Source of the DNA: Synechococcales cyanobacterium GL140_1_metabat_312
Lineage (GTDB): Bacteria; Cyanobacteriota; Cyanobacteriia; Leptolyngbyales; Leptolyngbyaceae
Assembly (NCBI GenBank): GCA_025351345.1
Contig: JANXWB010000080.1
Coordinates: forward strand, 62,001-126,000
Direction: 5' to 3'
Length of the DNA stretch: 64,000 bases
Below the pieces are notes generated by a model, which ran no database searches, was not told where the DNA came from, and saw nothing but the letters and a program-made list of their open reading frames with translations. Below are positions 30,847 through 41,323 of the stretch, piece after piece. Position numbers and translations under genes: made by a program. The number at the start of each line of letters is the position of its first letter. Position 1 is the stretch's first letter.

Positions 30847-32370
30847 TTGTTAACCTCTTCGGACTCATCCTCCATGATTACGGGTAACTGCGACCCCATT
30901 TTAAAATCGACTTTCTCTGCTGTTCCAGAGCTGAACGATGCTGCTTACTGGAAAGCTCAGTACGAAGGTCAAGTCGCAGGACAAGCGCTAACTAAGGTAT
31001 TGACTAATGAAATTCGGAAGTCTTCAAACCTATCGGTAATCTATCAAACGGCTCTTCAGGGAATGGCTGATTTGTTCGGGGTGTCGCAGGCCATGATTTT
31101 ACGGCTACGGTTTTGGGATCCACGCCAAATGCTAAAAGTCGCCGATCGGCTACCTAAAACCCGCGTTCTTGTTGAGTCAGTTTGGCCCATTTTCACCATT
31201 ACTGAACCCGCCCTTCCACTCCGATCGTATTGGATTAGCGAATGTCAGGTGACACAAGCGGCTATGAAGACATTTCCTGGATTGTTAAATGTTCCCACCT
31301 TGAATGATTTTGGGGTAATTTTAGAGTCTCCAGAGGCTGTTATAGACCTACTAAATCCCCAAGCTTATCCTGCTTTATTGATGGTGCCCTTGGAGAATAA
31401 AGGAAAGCCCCTTGGGTTTCTAGTTCTTCAACATGACCAGTCTCACCCATGGACGGCGGCTGAAATTGATTTCATCGAATTGATTGCTGGACAAATCAGC
31501 TCAGCGATTATCCAAACCGAGACTCTGCGTCAAGTTGAATCTATTGTGGAAGACAGGACTGCGCAACTTCAACACAGTGTTGATCTGCAAGGCAAGCTTT
31601 ATGAACTGAACCGCAAACAAATTGAACGTCTGCGGGAAATGAACAAGAGGATGGACGAATTTTTGAGTACGCTGAGCCATGAGTTGCGGACTCCACTCAC
31701 GAGCATGATGCTAGCGATTCGGATGCTTCAAGAAGCGACGCTTTCCCCAGAACGACGATCGCAATATCTTCATATCTTGGAGCAACAATGCACACAGGAA
31801 GCGAGTTTGATCAATGATCTTTTGGCCTTGCAAGAGCTAGAAACAAAACAAGTCGCGATGCAGGTCCAAGTAGTAGACATCCCCCATCTTACTCAGGAAC
31901 TCAGACATAATTTTGAGCAGCGATGGACTAGAAAAGGGTTGTCATTAGATATTAAGACCGTGCCGGGAATTAGTCTATTGACTGATGTGGGCAGTTTAAA
32001 TCGGGTATTGCTGGAACTGTTGACCAATGCTGGAAAATATGGTCATGAAAATACCCAGGTCACCCTGACCTTGAAGAAAATAGGTGAGCAACTTGAAATT
32101 ACCGTTAGCAATCTTGGTACAGGCATCACAGCAGCAGAAATGCCTTACATTTTTGAAAAATTTAGACGCGGTCAGGGCATCACAGATAGTGTAGTTCCGG
32201 GAACAGGGCTAGGGTTGGCTCTGGTCAACAGTCTTGTGCAACATTTGAGCGGAACGATTACCGCTGAAAGTACGATCGTGACCGAAAAACAAAATGACGA
32301 GCCTACTCCATCTCACCTAACAACCTTTAGGATATTGCTGCCGATGTCCCCAGATATGGCACAAGCATAG
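30847..32370 (+). CDS. GAF-domain sensor histidine kinase
   Basis: A 507-residue soluble kinase with no membrane segment. A GAF-like sensor domain occupies ~50-225 (VPLENKGKPLGFLVLQHD), then a coiled-coil-like linker, the HisKA H-box FLSTLSHELRTPLTSM (phospho-acceptor His), the N-box LLTNAGKYGHE and the G-box GTGLGLALV. No response regulator is adjacent, so it is an orphan. The start is uncertain: TTG 30847 or ATG 30874 (MITGNCDP). Upstream lie a 13-bp near-tandem TTTTGCTAATACT pair (about 30676-30700) and a TATATAAGAT sequence. Confidence 0.88.
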   Translation: MLTSSDSSSMITGNCDPILKSTFSAVPELNDAAYWKAQYEGQVAGQALTKVLTNEIRKSSNLSVIYQTALQGMADLFGVSQAMILRLRFWDPRQMLKVADRLPKTRVLVESVWPIFTITEPALPLRSYWISECQVTQAAMKTFPGLLNVPTLNDFGVILESPEAVIDLLNPQAYPALLMVPLENKGKPLGFLVLQHDQSHPWTAAEIDFIELIAGQISSAIIQTETLRQVESIVEDRTAQLQHSVDLQGKLYELNRKQIERLREMNKRMDEFLSTLSHELRTPLTSMMLAIRMLQEATLSPERRSQYLHILEQQCTQEASLINDLLALQELETKQVAMQVQVVDIPHLTQELRHNFEQRWTRKGLSLDIKTVPGISLLTDVGSLNRVLLELLTNAGKYGHENTQVTLTLKKIGEQLEITVSNLGTGITAAEMPYIFEKFRRGQGITDSVVPGTGLGLALVNSLVQHLSGTITAESTIVTEKQNDEPTPSHLTTFRILLPMSPDMAQA

Positions 32371-32553
32371 TGCTGAACTTGTAATCTTGTAATTGGGTTA
32401 AAGCCACTCTTGAACCCGTTTTTAAGGCCGCTGTTAAACCCAATTCTCAAATCAGGTCTGAGAATCGTCCATCGCAACATACAATAATTTAGGTAGATTT
32501 GCTGGTTGTCTGCTCTCAACTCCGGGAAGACTGAGTACACTAATCTACAACTT

Positions 32554-34242
32554 ATGTTAGCTCCTGCATCTCCACCACTACTCCGATGGCAGCGTCCAGA
32601 CTATTCTCCTATTGCGAGAAGACTAGACGTGTCTGTTTCTGCGGCCAAATTGAGTTGGTATTTGTGGCTAGATAGTCAAGGCATTCATCGATCGCCCCAG
32701 TCTCGACATCAGCGGGCCGAGTGGTTGGTTGCGACTCTTTTAGAACTAGGTCCGACGTTTATTAAAATCGGACAAGCTTTGTCTACGCGGGCAGATTTGT
32801 TACCGTTGGAATATGTCAAAGCGTTGACTCGATTACAAGACCAGGTGCCCGAGTTCCCGGTTGAACAAGCGATCGCTATTATTGAAGCTGAATTTGACAC
32901 GTCGCTTTCAAGTCTTTACAAAGAGTTTGATTTAATTCCAATCGCAGCGGCCAGCCTAGGACAAGTTCATCGTGCCAGATTGCATACAGGTGAAGAAGTC
33001 TGCGTTAAAATCCAACGTCCAGGATTACAACGTTTGTTTGATTTAGATTTTGCGGTGCTGAAGCAACTTACGACGTTTGTTAAACGGGTGTTGCCAAATT
33101 CGCACTATGTAGATTTTGAGGCAATTTATGCTGAATTTACCGATATTTTGTACAAAGAAATTGACTATGTGAATGAAGGCATGAATGCCGATCGATTTCG
33201 TCGAAATTTTGCCGACCATCCCTACATTGTAGTGCCAAGAATTTACCCACGGTTCACCACCAAGCGGGTCTTGACCATGGAATATTTGCCGGGGATTAAG
33301 GTAAACGATCGGGCCGCTCTCGAAGCCGCAGGTGTAAATCCCAAGGAAATTAATCACATTGGCATTTGCTCTTATATGAAGCAATTGTTGCAGGATGGTT
33401 TTTTTCAGGCCGATCCCCATCCCGGAAATATGGCGGTTAGTAATGATGGGAAGTTGATTTTTTATGATTTTGGCATGATGGCTGAAGTACAGTCGATCAA
33501 TCAAGATCAAATGATTCAGACATTTTTTGCGGTGTTGAAGAAAGACACGGAGCAAGTGATTTCGACCCTGACGGATATGGGTTTGATTGAATCCATGGCG
33601 GATATGACACCAGTACGCCGAATTATTAAGTTTTTGTTAGAACGGTTTACTGAAAAGCCGATCGAAATTCAGGCATTCAAAAGTTTACGCAATGAAATGT
33701 ATAGCCTATTTGAACAACAGCCTTTTCGGTTGCCCGCTCGGATGACTTTTATTATTAAGGCATTGACGACGCTTGATGGAGTGGCTCGGGATCTCGACCC
33801 GCAGTATAATTTGCTGGTTGCGGCGAAACCATTTGTTAAAACTTTGGCGGCGACATCTCCGGAAAATCGGACAAAGGGAGTTGGTGTTTTGGCGAAGCAA
33901 GCAAAAAGTTATTTGTCTTATAAATTCAATCAACCCAATGGTACCGAAGTTGCGATCGCTCGGTTTGAAGAGCGTTTATCGGACGGAGATTTACAAATTC
34001 AGGTTCGCTCTGTGGAGGGCGATCGGGCTATTAAAGCATTGAATTTGACAATGATGGCAATACTGTATGCTTGTATTACTGGATTTTCAGCCTTGATTGG
34101 GACGATTCTACTCATCTCTGCTGCCTATAAAGGCGGTGCGATCTTTGCCTTTGTGATTGCGGGAGTCTCTGGAGTAATATTGTTACAGAAGTTAGTTCAA
34201 CTGGCGGTACGATCGAAGCTTGATCAGTTAGTGGGAAATTAG
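32554..34242 (+). CDS. ABC1/UbiB (AarF)-family protein kinase-like protein
   Basis: A 562-residue atypical kinase-like protein. It shows the family's KxGQ-type motif (TFIKIGQALSTRADLLP), the Ala-rich loop AAASLGQVHRARL, VCVKIQRP with the ATP-binding Lys, QADPHPGN and DFGMMAE. Two C-terminal hydrophobic segments anchor it in the membrane. Relatives act in ubiquinone or plastoquinone/prenyl-lipid metabolism and in photooxidative stress. ATG 32554 is preferred; the frame is open to a TTG at 32506. Confidence 0.92.
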   Translation: MLAPASPPLLRWQRPDYSPIARRLDVSVSAAKLSWYLWLDSQGIHRSPQSRHQRAEWLVATLLELGPTFIKIGQALSTRADLLPLEYVKALTRLQDQVPEFPVEQAIAIIEAEFDTSLSSLYKEFDLIPIAAASLGQVHRARLHTGEEVCVKIQRPGLQRLFDLDFAVLKQLTTFVKRVLPNSHYVDFEAIYAEFTDILYKEIDYVNEGMNADRFRRNFADHPYIVVPRIYPRFTTKRVLTMEYLPGIKVNDRAALEAAGVNPKEINHIGICSYMKQLLQDGFFQADPHPGNMAVSNDGKLIFYDFGMMAEVQSINQDQMIQTFFAVLKKDTEQVISTLTDMGLIESMADMTPVRRIIKFLLERFTEKPIEIQAFKSLRNEMYSLFEQQPFRLPARMTFIIKALTTLDGVARDLDPQYNLLVAAKPFVKTLAATSPENRTKGVGVLAKQAKSYLSYKFNQPNGTEVAIARFEERLSDGDLQIQVRSVEGDRAIKALNLTMMAILYACITGFSALIGTILLISAAYKGGAIFAFVIAGVSGVILLQKLVQLAVRSKLDQLVGN

Positions 34243-34269
34243 CTTGATTCTTCGACTACTATTTCACTC

Positions 34270-34746
34270 TCATTCATTTAAAGAGATTGGAAAGATTCGG
34301 TCATTTGTTCCTGGATCAAATAGAATCATTCGCTTTAAGTCAAATTTTAAAGGAATCACATCCCTAATATTCGGACATATTTCATTGATTGATTGAGTGA
34401 AAACAAGTGGGAACATTCCACCTTTCATTGGCATTTCAGCCTGAATCGAACGAATATCTTGATTCAAGAGTTCAATATGTATCACTGTTGCCGATACATG
34501 GGATAGTGCGGGTTCAATTTTGATATTCTGCGGTGCAATTCCAAAATAAAACCATTGACCAGACTGTAATTCACCTTTTAAAGCCCGTCGTAATGCGATC
34601 GTAGCTGGAATCATCCGATCGCCTACCTGAAAGCCGTCGCCTGTGAATGGAACGCCAAATACATTCATCGGCGGATTACTTAATGCAGCCTCTGTACGGT
34701 TTTTTGGCAGTAATTGTGGATGGGGAACTAGATTCGTGACAGACAT
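34270..34746 (-). CDS. Hypothetical protein
   Basis: A 158-residue protein that I do not recognise. It has a Pro-rich N-terminus, then a mixed alpha/beta pattern (VGDRMIPATIALRRALKG, GQWFYFGIAPQNIKIEPAL). No signal peptide, membrane segment or catalytic motif is apparent. It is convergent with the ABC1 gene and directly downstream of the glycosyltransferase on the same strand (68-bp gap), so possibly cotranscribed with it. Confidence 0.6.
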   Translation of the reverse strand: MSVTNLVPHPQLLPKNRTEAALSNPPMNVFGVPFTGDGFQVGDRMIPATIALRRALKGELQSGQWFYFGIAPQNIKIEPALSHVSATVIHIELLNQDIRSIQAEMPMKGGMFPLVFTQSINEICPNIRDVIPLKFDLKRMILFDPGTNDRIFPISLNE

Positions 34747-34814
34747 TATTCAGACTGATAGCAGATTGCTTATCATTTTAGGTTTATTCTAGCGTTTTTA
34801 ATGCTTTATGAAGA

Positions 34815-35987
34815 TTAGTCATCGACTGGTGTTAACGTTGCAAATACACCCATTAGAATTTTTGACATTGCTTTTGTGCCATAGAACTCCAAACACCGAT
34901 CGCGAGCTTGTTTCCCTTTTTGTTCTGCGAGATCCCAATTTGCAAATATTTCAGTAATCATTTCAGCAATCTGCATCGGGTTCTGTGGCTCAACCAAATA
35001 ACCAGTATCACCCAAGATTTCAGGAATATCGCCAACAGTAGTAGACAAAATCGGCTTTGCCATAGCCATTCCATCGGTCAGCTTAAGCGGAAACTGGGCA
35101 ATAGCCGTCAAAGTATTACGTTGGGGCACCACTAAAATATGAGCAGCGGCCACAAGTTCAGGCATTTTCTCGACAGGCGATCGGGGTAATTGAATGATCC
35201 ACTTACCATAGCGTTCTTTTAGTCGATCGTCATAGTCGTCATAGGGACTACCGCCAATGATTACAAGTCTTAGATCATCTTGATTCAATAATTCCAAGGC
35301 GTCTAGAACATCTTCAACGCCTTTGTGTGGTCGGGGCGCACCAGGAAACATTAATAGGCGATAGTCAGATAATCCCAATTGCGATCGGATTTCATCTGGC
35401 TTATAAAGGTCTGGATTGAATAGTCCCGTTTCTTTACCATTAGGCAAATACACGCCCCCAAATCGCTTCTGTAAAAAACTTGTATCCACCGTCAATGTAT
35501 CAACCCGATCGACCCATTTTTCTAGCCATTTTACATACAATGGATGGCCGGGTTCTCGCAGTTGTCCATTAGGTTTAAACATATCTCGATAGCGCTGTTT
35601 GAGACTACTCGGTTCATACGTCCAATCATCACCACCACACCAGCTCAATTCCCAATCATCCATATCTAATAGCAATGGTTTTTTACTTTGCCAACGGCGC
35701 AGTAGGCCAATTCCAAAACTTGTGGGTTTGGGTTTGACAGCATAGATATAGTCACCATCTAATAGCCGTAATAATTCAGGTACTTTCAATAAAATCCCTG
35801 GCAATATTCCACCGGGAACCGATCGGACGACTACTCTTTCGGGTGGTTCTGCATACAATGTCGGACCAAACTGAAAGCCAACTACTTCTACATTGTATCC
35901 AATTTCCAGTAATACCAATGCTAATAAATAGGCTCGAACGGTGCCGCCGCTGGATAGATCGCTGACAATGAGAGAAACCTTAGACAT
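34815..35987 (-). CDS. GT4-type glycosyltransferase
   Basis: A 390-residue GT-B-fold glycosyltransferase. The N-terminal Rossmann half begins MSKVSLIVSDLSSGGTVRAY. The C-terminal donor-binding half has LLMFPGAPRPHKGVEDVLDA and LTDGMAMAKPILSTTVGDIP, the equivalent of the EX7E region, although Asp replaces the first Glu. The sugar and acceptor are unknown; an exopolysaccharide or cell-surface role is likely. Confidence 0.85.
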   Translation of the reverse strand: MSKVSLIVSDLSSGGTVRAYLLALVLLEIGYNVEVVGFQFGPTLYAEPPERVVVRSVPGGILPGILLKVPELLRLLDGDYIYAVKPKPTSFGIGLLRRWQSKKPLLLDMDDWELSWCGGDDWTYEPSSLKQRYRDMFKPNGQLREPGHPLYVKWLEKWVDRVDTLTVDTSFLQKRFGGVYLPNGKETGLFNPDLYKPDEIRSQLGLSDYRLLMFPGAPRPHKGVEDVLDALELLNQDDLRLVIIGGSPYDDYDDRLKERYGKWIIQLPRSPVEKMPELVAAAHILVVPQRNTLTAIAQFPLKLTDGMAMAKPILSTTVGDIPEILGDTGYLVEPQNPMQIAEMITEIFANWDLAEQKGKQARDRCLEFYGTKAMSKILMGVFATLTPVDD

Positions 35988-36062
35988 AATAAATTCAAAC
36001 TATAGAATATTTAGGTATCTAATCTCAGCGTTTAAACGTTAAACACTATTCTTTAACTTGGG

Positions 36063-36269
36063 TTACTCGGGAACAATTTTGATGAATCCAAGTTTAATCT
36101 CGTCGAGTACGATTATCATCTGTTGACGAGTCTCAGGGGAAAGCGATTTGGAGGATAGGAGATTAGTGGTGATTTGGCGGTAGAATTCTGGAGAGATAAC
36201 TTGTATCACTTTAATCTTTGCAAGCTGGTCAGCGATCGGTATTTGATTTCGATTTCGTAGAAGCGTCAT
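36063..36269 (-). CDS. Small hypothetical protein
   Basis: A 68-residue frame, mostly helical and without recognisable motifs (IADQLAKIKVIQVISPEF, SPETRQQMIIVLDEIKL). It begins with ATG 36269, where a preceding AGGATTT could be the ribosome binding site. It could be a small regulator, but I cannot support any role. It is flanked by the glycosyltransferase gene (same strand) and the glyoxalase II-like gene (divergent). Confidence 0.4.
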   Translation of the reverse strand: MTLLRNRNQIPIADQLAKIKVIQVISPEFYRQITTNLLSSKSLSPETRQQMIIVLDEIKLGFIKIVPE

Positions 36270-36430
36270 TTCTTAAATCCTATTTGATATACCGAATGAT
36301 TTCTATCTTGTACTCTCAAAGTCCACCCAAAAATAACGACTCATTTTTGCGTTACCCTCTAATTATCGACAAGTTTATCTAAGAAAACGACAGTTTCGAT
36401 TAATAATCTCCCATCACCCCATTTTCAATC

Positions 36431-37183
36431 ATGCAAGTGTACTGTTTGCCCGCATTGTCTGATAACTATATTTTTATTTTGGTAGATAGTGCGCAGGTCG
36501 CAGTTGTTGATCCAGGCGATGCAGGCGTAGTGTTAGATTTTTTACGATCGCACAATCTTACAGTTTCGATGATTTTAAATACTCATTATGACAGCGACCA
36601 TGTTGCTGGCAATCGGTCACTTCTAGCGGCTTATCCAGGAATTCCAGTCTATGGCAGCGCGATCGATCGGGGGCGAATTCCGGGGCAAACGGTGTTTTTA
36701 AATGATGGCGATCGGGTTAGGGTGGGCGAATCCATTGCTCATGTGTTATCCGTTCCAGGTCATCGTCACGGTCATCTTGCCTATTATTTTCCAGAGTCCG
36801 CTGATTTGTTCTGTGGAGACATGATTTTTTCGGCAGGTTCGGGTAGAGTGAAAGATTGTACCCATGAGCAAATGCAGCAGTCTTTGGCTAAGTTACGATC
36901 GCTCCCCGACACTACTAAAATCTGGTGTGCCCATGAATATACCTTTGATAATTTGACCTTTGCGTTAACAATTGATCCCGACAACTTAGAATTGCAATCC
37001 CGAATGGTTGAGGTTCAAAAACTCCGGCGGGCATTGCAACCGACAATTCCAACAGAAATGGGATTTGAAAAACGCACCAATCCATTTTTGAGATGGGATT
37101 CGGAAGTACTGCGATCGCGGCTTGGGAGCGTGGGTGATGTGGAAACTTATACCGAAGTACGATCGCGCAAGAATCAATTTTAG
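36431..37183 (+). CDS. gloB: Hydroxyacylglutathione hydrolase-like protein (glyoxalase II), altered metal site
   Basis: A 250-residue metallo-beta-lactamase-fold protein with glyoxalase II layout: N-terminus YCLPALSDNYIFIL, VPGHRHGHLAYYF, LFCGDMIFSAGSGR, IWCAHEYTFDNL and the C-terminal substrate-binding FEKRTNPFLRW. Glyoxalase II hydrolyses S-lactoylglutathione to lactate. The HxHxDH signature reads HYDSDH here: the second His is Asp (codon GAC), which changes one zinc ligand. GDMIFSAGSGR also departs from the usual GDTLFGGGCGR. It may have altered metal use or lower activity. The length is normal and the frame is intact. Confidence 0.8.
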   Translation: MQVYCLPALSDNYIFILVDSAQVAVVDPGDAGVVLDFLRSHNLTVSMILNTHYDSDHVAGNRSLLAAYPGIPVYGSAIDRGRIPGQTVFLNDGDRVRVGESIAHVLSVPGHRHGHLAYYFPESADLFCGDMIFSAGSGRVKDCTHEQMQQSLAKLRSLPDTTKIWCAHEYTFDNLTFALTIDPDNLELQSRMVEVQKLRRALQPTIPTEMGFEKRTNPFLRWDSEVLRSRLGSVGDVETYTEVRSRKNQF

Positions 37184-37209
37184 GCTTGGCAGCTATACAA
37201 TTTTGGCAA

Positions 37210-39015
37210 CTATACGATCGGCTCCTGAAATAGTGGAATCGTAAACGTCACCGTCGAACCCAATCCTTCGCCCATACTATAAAAATGAACTTCGCCGCCC
37301 ATAGCACTGACCAAAGTTTGAGAAATTGCTAGTCCTAAACCTGTTCCACCATAGCGTCTTGTAGTAGATCCGTCGATTTGACTAAAGGATTGGAACAATC
37401 GATCTTGTTTTTCCAATGAAACCCCAATCCCAGTATCAGCCACTCGCACCATCATCATTCCAGGGCATTCATGGTTTTGAACCGTAGTCTTGCGTCCAAT
37501 AAATTCAGTTGTGATAGTCAGCCCCCCTTCATGAGTGAACTTAATGGCATTGCTCACAAGGTTCAACAGAACCTGATAGAGACGTTGGTAATTTGTATAA
37601 AGAATGACCGGATCTCGGGTTTGAGGCATTTGAACTTCAAAGGTAAGATTTTTACGTTCGGCAGAATTACGTTGCGATCGAAGCACTTGTTCTAACACTT
37701 CACTAAAATCAAGTGGAGTCAAATCAATTTGGTGCTTTCCAGCTTCAATTTTAGCTAGATCAAGAATTGTATCAATCAACACAAGCAAATGCTCAGAAGA
37801 CTTCATTGATTCCTCTAGGAATTCTCGTTGCTCTTCTGGATCATCCGCCATGCCATCTAAAATTAAGTTCAGAAAACCAATTATCCCATTTAACGGTGTA
37901 CGCAATTCGTGGGATGTATTTGCCAAAAATTCACTTTTCAAACGGGATGCTTCTTCAGCTTGATTGATAGCTTCTCCCAGAGCCTCTTGTTTACGGACTA
38001 ATATCTCGTTGAGTTGTTCAGATTTATTGAACAATTTAGCATGGGCAATCGCCGTCCCCACTTGGTCCGCGAGTTCTTCTAGAAAAGCTAATTCCGAATC
38101 ATTCCATCCCAAATCTTTCCCGAGTCGCCATAAAACAATTAAGGCATTCACTTCGTCTTGATAGCCCGTTGCAACCACCATACGGCTGTGAGCAATGCCA
38201 TTGATATCCACAACATCCGTCACCACACACCGATCGTCCTCCCCATTCAACTCAACAATGGGATAGGGTTCATCCAGCAAAGGCGATGGCCGCAGACGAT
38301 TAATAGCGGCACGTAAGGTCGGCTGATTCTCTAAAAATTCATCATGGCCCTGCCAGCTTTCCTGATCTCCACTACAAAATTCAGCCTCAATGGTCACTTT
38401 ACCCGCAGGTTCATCTAGAGAATAAATCGAGCAACGATTGATAGTTATGGTCGTGCCCAACCCATCAACGGTCTGCTGCCAGATAGTCTTCAGGTCTAAG
38501 GTGCGGCGAATATTCCAGGAAATTGGAGCCAGCAGAAGATGATACCGATCGGCAACATCTAAGCCCGAGGGAACTACCAACAATGGCGGAAATTGCCCTT
38601 GTCCCTGCACAAAAATACTCTGTACTTGATCATTCGGTAGCACTATGGGACTCAGGGTGATTTGGAGATTTACCTGTGATCCATTGCACCAAAACATCCA
38701 CTCCAACGTCTCCGCTTGCCGAGTTCGCACTAACCGATCGAGGACTTGCTGATAGGCAGGAAAATCGACCGGACGAAATAGCGCATGATCCCGTTGGCCA
38801 ACAATTTGCTTAGCCTGCTGGTTAAGACCTACAGCATCATCACTATAAAACGATAAAAATTTGCCCGAGACCTCATGACTAAACCATAGATTTATCGTCA
38901 GAAAAGTAAATTCTTCCATCATCAACGGTTGACTTTCTTGAGCCATGGTTTGGGAATTGGCATTGTATGCAAAGTTTACAGGGCCGCCGTGGGATTCAGA
39001 AATAGAGGGCATCAT
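37210..39015 (-). CDS. Sensor histidine kinase with GAF domain
   Basis: A 601-residue soluble kinase. An N-terminal PAS-like segment (about 25-130), a GAF domain (about 150-330), a coiled-coil linker, then HisKA with FLANTSHELRTPLNGIIGF and the ATPase domain with the N-box LVSNAIKFTHEGG and the G-boxes DTGIGV and GGTGLGLAIS. It has the layout of hybrid-type kinases but no receiver domain. The partner and signal are unknown. It is convergent with gloB and divergent from lepA. Confidence 0.9.
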   Translation of the reverse strand: MMPSISESHGGPVNFAYNANSQTMAQESQPLMMEEFTFLTINLWFSHEVSGKFLSFYSDDAVGLNQQAKQIVGQRDHALFRPVDFPAYQQVLDRLVRTRQAETLEWMFWCNGSQVNLQITLSPIVLPNDQVQSIFVQGQGQFPPLLVVPSGLDVADRYHLLLAPISWNIRRTLDLKTIWQQTVDGLGTTITINRCSIYSLDEPAGKVTIEAEFCSGDQESWQGHDEFLENQPTLRAAINRLRPSPLLDEPYPIVELNGEDDRCVVTDVVDINGIAHSRMVVATGYQDEVNALIVLWRLGKDLGWNDSELAFLEELADQVGTAIAHAKLFNKSEQLNEILVRKQEALGEAINQAEEASRLKSEFLANTSHELRTPLNGIIGFLNLILDGMADDPEEQREFLEESMKSSEHLLVLIDTILDLAKIEAGKHQIDLTPLDFSEVLEQVLRSQRNSAERKNLTFEVQMPQTRDPVILYTNYQRLYQVLLNLVSNAIKFTHEGGLTITTEFIGRKTTVQNHECPGMMMVRVADTGIGVSLEKQDRLFQSFSQIDGSTTRRYGGTGLGLAISQTLVSAMGGEVHFYSMGEGLGSTVTFTIPLFQEPIV

Positions 39016-39241
39016 GGAAAATTCCGGGTCAACAAGGATAGACGAAATTAAGGCTTACTTAAGTTTGCCAATTCAGAACGCAAAACGCACATTTTCACCA
39101 GTCTTTTTTACCCATAATCGTTCACAAGCACCGCTTTTTTGTGATGACGATCTAACACGTATCCATTGTCTCATTGCGGGAAGGCATTACAATACTTGTG
39201 ACCTCTGCAAATTCTTCAGATAGAGAGCGTATTGAACCCCC

Positions 39242-41059
39242 ATGACCGACGTACCCGTCAGCCGCATTCGTAATTTTTCCATCATTGCCCACATTGACCA
39301 CGGTAAATCGACCCTAGCCGATCGTCTCCTACAAGCGACTGGAACAATAGGCGATCGGGATATGAAAGCTCAGGTGCTGGATAATATGGACCTAGAGCGT
39401 GAACGGGGAATCACTATTAAGCTCCAAGCCGCCCGGATGGACTACACGGCCCAAGACGGTCAGAAATATGTTTTGAACTTAATTGACACGCCGGGACATG
39501 TTGACTTCACCTACGAAGTATCCCGATCGCTGGCCGCCTGTGAAGGAGCGCTCTTAGTGGTAGATGCCTCCCAAGGCGTAGAAGCTCAGACCTTAGCCAA
39601 CGTCTATTTGGCGATGGAAAACAATCTAGAAATTATTCCAATTCTGAACAAGATTGACTTGCCTGGAGCCGATCCCGATCGGGTCAGCGGTGAAGTTGAA
39701 GAAATTGTAGGCATCGACTGTAGCGACGCAATTCGGGCATCGGCCAAGTCAGGCATCGGCATCCCGGAAATCCTAGAGCGTATCGTCCAAAAAGTTCCGC
39801 CGCCTGCTGACACCGTAGACAAACCGTTGCGGGCATTAGTGTTCGATAGTTATTACGATGCCTATCGTGGAGTAGTTGTCTATTTCCGCATCATGGATGG
39901 CCTCTTGAATGTGGGCGATAAGGTGCGCTTCATGGCCTCCGAAAAAGAATACGTCATTGATGAAGTCGGAATCCTTGCCCCGCACCAAATCAAAGTCGAA
40001 AGTCTCCATGCCGGGGAAGTGGGCTATCTGGCCGCGTCTATCAAGGCCGTGGGGGATGCACGAGTGGGCGACACCATTACGCTAGCGAATCATCCTGCCC
40101 ATGAGCCATTCCCTGGCTATGTCGAAGCCACTCCCATGGTTTTCTGTGGTCTGTTCCCGACGGATGCGGACCAGTTTCCTGAATTGCGAGATGCGCTGGA
40201 TAAGCTGAGCTTGAATGATGCGGCGTTGAAGTATGAACCAGAGACATCTAGTGCCATGGGGTTTGGCTTCCGGTGCGGATTCCTAGGACTGCTACATATG
40301 GAGATTATTCAAGAGCGTCTAGAGCGTGAATATGATCTTGATCTAATCACAACGGCTCCCTCTGTTGTCTATCAAGTCTTGACCATTAAGGGCGAAATGT
40401 TGCGCATCGATAACCCAAGTCATCTGCCCGATCCCCAGTACCGTGAACATATTGAAGAACCCTACGTTCAACTTGATATGATTACCCCGGAAACCTATGT
40501 TGGTACCTTGATGGAGCTTTGCCAGAACCGTCGTGGCATCTTCAAGGATATGAAGTACTTGACTCCGGGACGCACAACGCTGATCTATGACATGCCCTTA
40601 GCGGAAGTTGTAACCGACTTTTTTGACCAGATGAAATCCCGATCGCGGGGCTACGCCAGCATGGAATATCAAGTCACGGGGTATCGAGTCAATAATTTGG
40701 TGCGATTAGATGTGTTAATTAATGGGGATCCCGTGGATCCACTTGCGGCGATCGTTCATCGGGACAAAGCCTATGGTGTGGGTCGAGCCTTAACTGAAAA
40801 GCTAAAAGAACTGATTCCGCGTCACCAGTTCAAAATTCCAATTCAAGCGGCGATCGGTTCCAAAGTAATTGCTAGTGAACATATTCCGGCCCTGCGAAAA
40901 GATGTATTGGCGAAGTGCTACGGCGGTGATATTTCTCGGAAGAAAAAGCTATTGCAAAAGCAAGCTAAAGGAAAGAAACGCATGAAATCGATCGGGACCG
41001 TGGATGTGCCTCAAGAAGCATTCATGGCGGTACTGCGGCTAGGACAAGATAAGGGCTAG
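39242..41059 (+). CDS. lepA: Elongation factor 4 (ribosomal back-translocase)
   Basis: A 605-residue translational GTPase. G1 is [10 protein letters not shown]2 lies in RERGITIK, G3 is DTPGH and G4 is NKID. The LepA-specific C-terminal domain ends [18 protein letters not shown] and lacks EF-G domain IV. It acts on stalled or mistranslocated ribosomes. The length and all blocks are normal. Confidence 0.97.
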   Translation: MTDVPVSRIRNFSIIAHIDHGKSTLADRLLQATGTIGDRDMKAQVLDNMDLERERGITIKLQAARMDYTAQDGQKYVLNLIDTPGHVDFTYEVSRSLAACEGALLVVDASQGVEAQTLANVYLAMENNLEIIPILNKIDLPGADPDRVSGEVEEIVGIDCSDAIRASAKSGIGIPEILERIVQKVPPPADTVDKPLRALVFDSYYDAYRGVVVYFRIMDGLLNVGDKVRFMASEKEYVIDEVGILAPHQIKVESLHAGEVGYLAASIKAVGDARVGDTITLANHPAHEPFPGYVEATPMVFCGLFPTDADQFPELRDALDKLSLNDAALKYEPETSSAMGFGFRCGFLGLLHMEIIQERLEREYDLDLITTAPSVVYQVLTIKGEMLRIDNPSHLPDPQYREHIEEPYVQLDMITPETYVGTLMELCQNRRGIFKDMKYLTPGRTTLIYDMPLAEVVTDFFDQMKSRSRGYASMEYQVTGYRVNNLVRLDVLINGDPVDPLAAIVHRDKAYGVGRALTEKLKELIPRHQFKIPIQAAIGSKVIASEHIPALRKDVLAKCYGGDISRKKKLLQKQAKGKKRMKSIGTVDVPQEAFMAVLRLGQDKG

Positions 41060-41240
41060 TCAGGGGAGAATCTGGACAGGGGGCGATATGGTGGTGAAGA
41101 GTTGATAAATCTCCATCACCTAGTAGAGCGCTCCCATATTCCTTCTTGCTAAAGTCTTGTCAACCAGGGTTTGATTCGATTTGAATCAGATCTGGGTACT
41201 CTAAAGCTGTCGTCTCTCAGCTCACAATGCCGAGCGATCG

Positions 41241-41282
41241 GCCCTATGTGATCCATCTGTGGTCCCTAGGGACATATCGGGC
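41241..41282. promoter_or_regulatory. Nested palindrome upstream of the UDP-glucuronate decarboxylase gene
   Basis: GTCCCTAGGGAC (41262-41273) is a perfect 12-bp palindrome. It lies within an outer imperfect inverted repeat, GCCCTATGT (41241-41249) and ACATATCGGGC (41272-41282). It sits about 50 bp before ATG 41324. There is no T run, so it is a better candidate operator than terminator. Confidence 0.4.
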
Positions 41283-41323
41283 TTAATACTCTGACAAAAT
41301 CTGTCTTCTTAATCTTAAAACCT

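Noticed and set aside
34270-34746. Assigning a function to the 158-residue protein
   Set aside because: No motif recognised; left as hypothetical.
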